Origin: Candidatus Poseidoniaceae archaeon
Lineage (GTDB): Archaea; Thermoplasmatota; Poseidoniia; Poseidoniales; Poseidoniaceae
Length of the DNA stretch: 15,074 bases
NCBI GenBank assembly: GCA_013329295.1
Contig: DUKP01000081.1
Location: 9,247-24,320 of the forward strand
Direction: 5' to 3'
Below the pieces are notes generated by a model. That model was given only the letters and a program-made list of their open reading frames with translations. It was not told the DNA's origin and searched no databases. This document shows, piece after piece, positions 14,311 through 15,074 of this stretch. The translations under genes and the position numbers were made by a program. Within the stretch, counting starts at the first letter, position 1. Every line of letters begins with the position of its first letter.

Positions 14311-15074
14311 ATGCGAGCCTTAGTTACTGGTGGAGCAGGTTTCATTGGTTCACACCTAATTGACGAACTTGTAGATGCAGGTTATGATGTAAAAATCATT
14401 GATAATCTTTCAAGTGGAGATTTAAATTTGATTTCCCACCAGATGGAAGCAGGTAATGTGGAATTTATCCATGGCGACTTAACCGTTCTTGATGATGTAA
14501 TGCAGGCTACAAAAAATATTGATTGTGTATTCCATATGGCAGCAAATCCAGATATAAGACTTGGAACAAAAATCACTGATACTGATCTTAAGCAGGGTAC
14601 TATCGCTACTTACAATATCTTGGAATCTATGCGAATTAACGGTGTTAAGAAAATTGTATTTGCCTCTTCATCAGTTGTTTACGGCGAAGAAGCTCCGATG
14701 CCTACACCAGAAAATCATGGTCCATGTTTACCAATATCTCTGTATGGAGCAAGTAAATTAGGTTCAGAGGGATTGATTACCAGTTGGGTTGGAACATTTG
14801 ATTTTCAAGCATGGATCTTTAGGTTTGCCAATATTATTGGAGAGCGTGGGACCCATGGTGTAATCTTTGATTTTATTCACAAATTAAAACGGGATAATTC
14901 AAGGTTAGAAGTTTTAGGAAATGGTCTGCAAGAAAAATCATACATGGAAGTAAAAGATTGTGTCAAGGCTATTATGCATATTTACAACAACCAAAACTCA
15001 TCAATAAATCTGTACAACCTTGGCAGTCATGACACTTGTTCAGTTAGAAGAATTGCAGAGATTGTTGTTGAAGA
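14311..15074 (+). CDS. NAD-dependent epimerase/dehydratase (UDP-sugar 4-epimerase-like), 3' end off the window
   Basis: This is an extended short-chain dehydrogenase acting on nucleotide sugars, making precursors for glycans; UDP-glucose or UDP-GlcNAc 4-epimerase activity is the likeliest. The frame runs off the window after 254 codons; full-length members have about 310. The start is RALVTGGAGFIGSH, with the NAD loop GGAGFIG at 7-13 and the adenine-ribose Asp at 31. HGDLT (54-58), HMAAN (75-79), the catalytic Ser region FASSSVVYGE (117-126) and Tyr145-x3-Lys149 in YGASK follow. RFANIIGERG (171-180) and YMEVKDCVKAI (211-221) complete the family pattern. I chose ATG 14311 because homologues begin with this Met; TTATAC about 26 nt upstream would suit a leaderless start. 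An in-frame ATG at 14296 would add MFRNA. The exact sugar substrate is undetermined. Confidence 0.9.
   Translation, partial: MRALVTGGAGFIGSHLIDELVDAGYDVKIIDNLSSGDLNLISHQMEAGNVEFIHGDLTVLDDVMQATKNIDCVFHMAANPDIRLGTKITDTDLKQGTIATYNILESMRINGVKKIVFASSSVVYGEEAPMPTPENHGPCLPISLYGASKLGSEGLITSWVGTFDFQAWIFRFANIIGERGTHGVIFDFIHKLKRDNSRLEVLGNGLQEKSYMEVKDCVKAIMHIYNNQNSSINLYNLGSHDTCSVRRIAEIVVE

Noticed and set aside
1..15074. CRISPR arrays, insertion sequences, tandem repeats, further tRNAs
   Set aside because: I read for regularly spaced repeats, transposase motifs and additional GGTTCGAA-type T loops and saw none beyond the one tRNA.

Overview
The window looks like a slice of a low-GC marine archaeal chromosome, most likely a Poseidoniales (Marine Group II) relative. 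The evidence for an archaeon is an archaeal-type RNase P RNA, an archaeal-style asparaginyl-tRNA synthetase, a tRNA gene without an encoded CCA, archaeal TATA-like boxes (one about 25 nt upstream of the tRNA), several apparently leaderless genes, and a very large membrane-anchored surface protein beside an archaeal-type RND/MMPL exporter. The genus-level assignment is inference from gene style, since no 16S rRNA or ribosomal protein gene is present. Coding density is high and there is no gene-free stretch over 300 bases.

Layout. 1-1897 (minus strand): the 5' part of a saccharopine-dehydrogenase-family oxidoreductase lies 8 nt downstream of asnS. 2026-3700 (plus): carbamate kinase, then a two-gene unit encoding nickel superoxide dismutase (sodN) and its maturation protease (sodX). 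3701-4528 (minus): tRNA-Lys(CTT), whose 3' end abuts the sodX stop codon, and rpiA upstream of it. 4625-9610 (plus): a 1661-residue exported, C-terminally anchored multidomain surface protein. 9652-9952 (plus): RNase P RNA. 9954-13774 (minus): a 935-residue RND/MMPL exporter and a dolichol-phosphate-sugar-synthase-like family 2 glycosyltransferase. 13944-14198 (minus): an unrecognised 84-residue protein. 14311-end (plus): the start of an NAD-dependent nucleotide-sugar epimerase, cut by the window edge.

How the parts fit. The left third is housekeeping and central metabolism (Asn-tRNA charging, carbamoyl phosphate, ribose-5-phosphate isomerisation) with an oxidative-stress pair, SodN/SodX, inserted between. 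The right two thirds concern the cell envelope: a giant surface protein, an exporter with large external domains, a lipid-linked sugar transferase and a sugar-nucleotide epimerase. The exported domains of the surface protein and the exporter share features suited to a seawater-facing, oxidising, calcium-rich side of the membrane: EF-hand-like DxNxNG/DxNxDG loops, closely spaced cysteine pairs and N-glycosylation sequons.

Most notable observations: a complete Ni-SOD/SodX pair in an archaeal context; calcium-loop-like motifs in the first external domain of an RND exporter and in the neighbouring giant protein; two protein genes that end 0-1 nt from essential RNA genes in convergent orientation; and several perfect dyads placed at promoters. 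I did not find a CRISPR array, an insertion sequence, or a clearly unprecedented multi-gene system.
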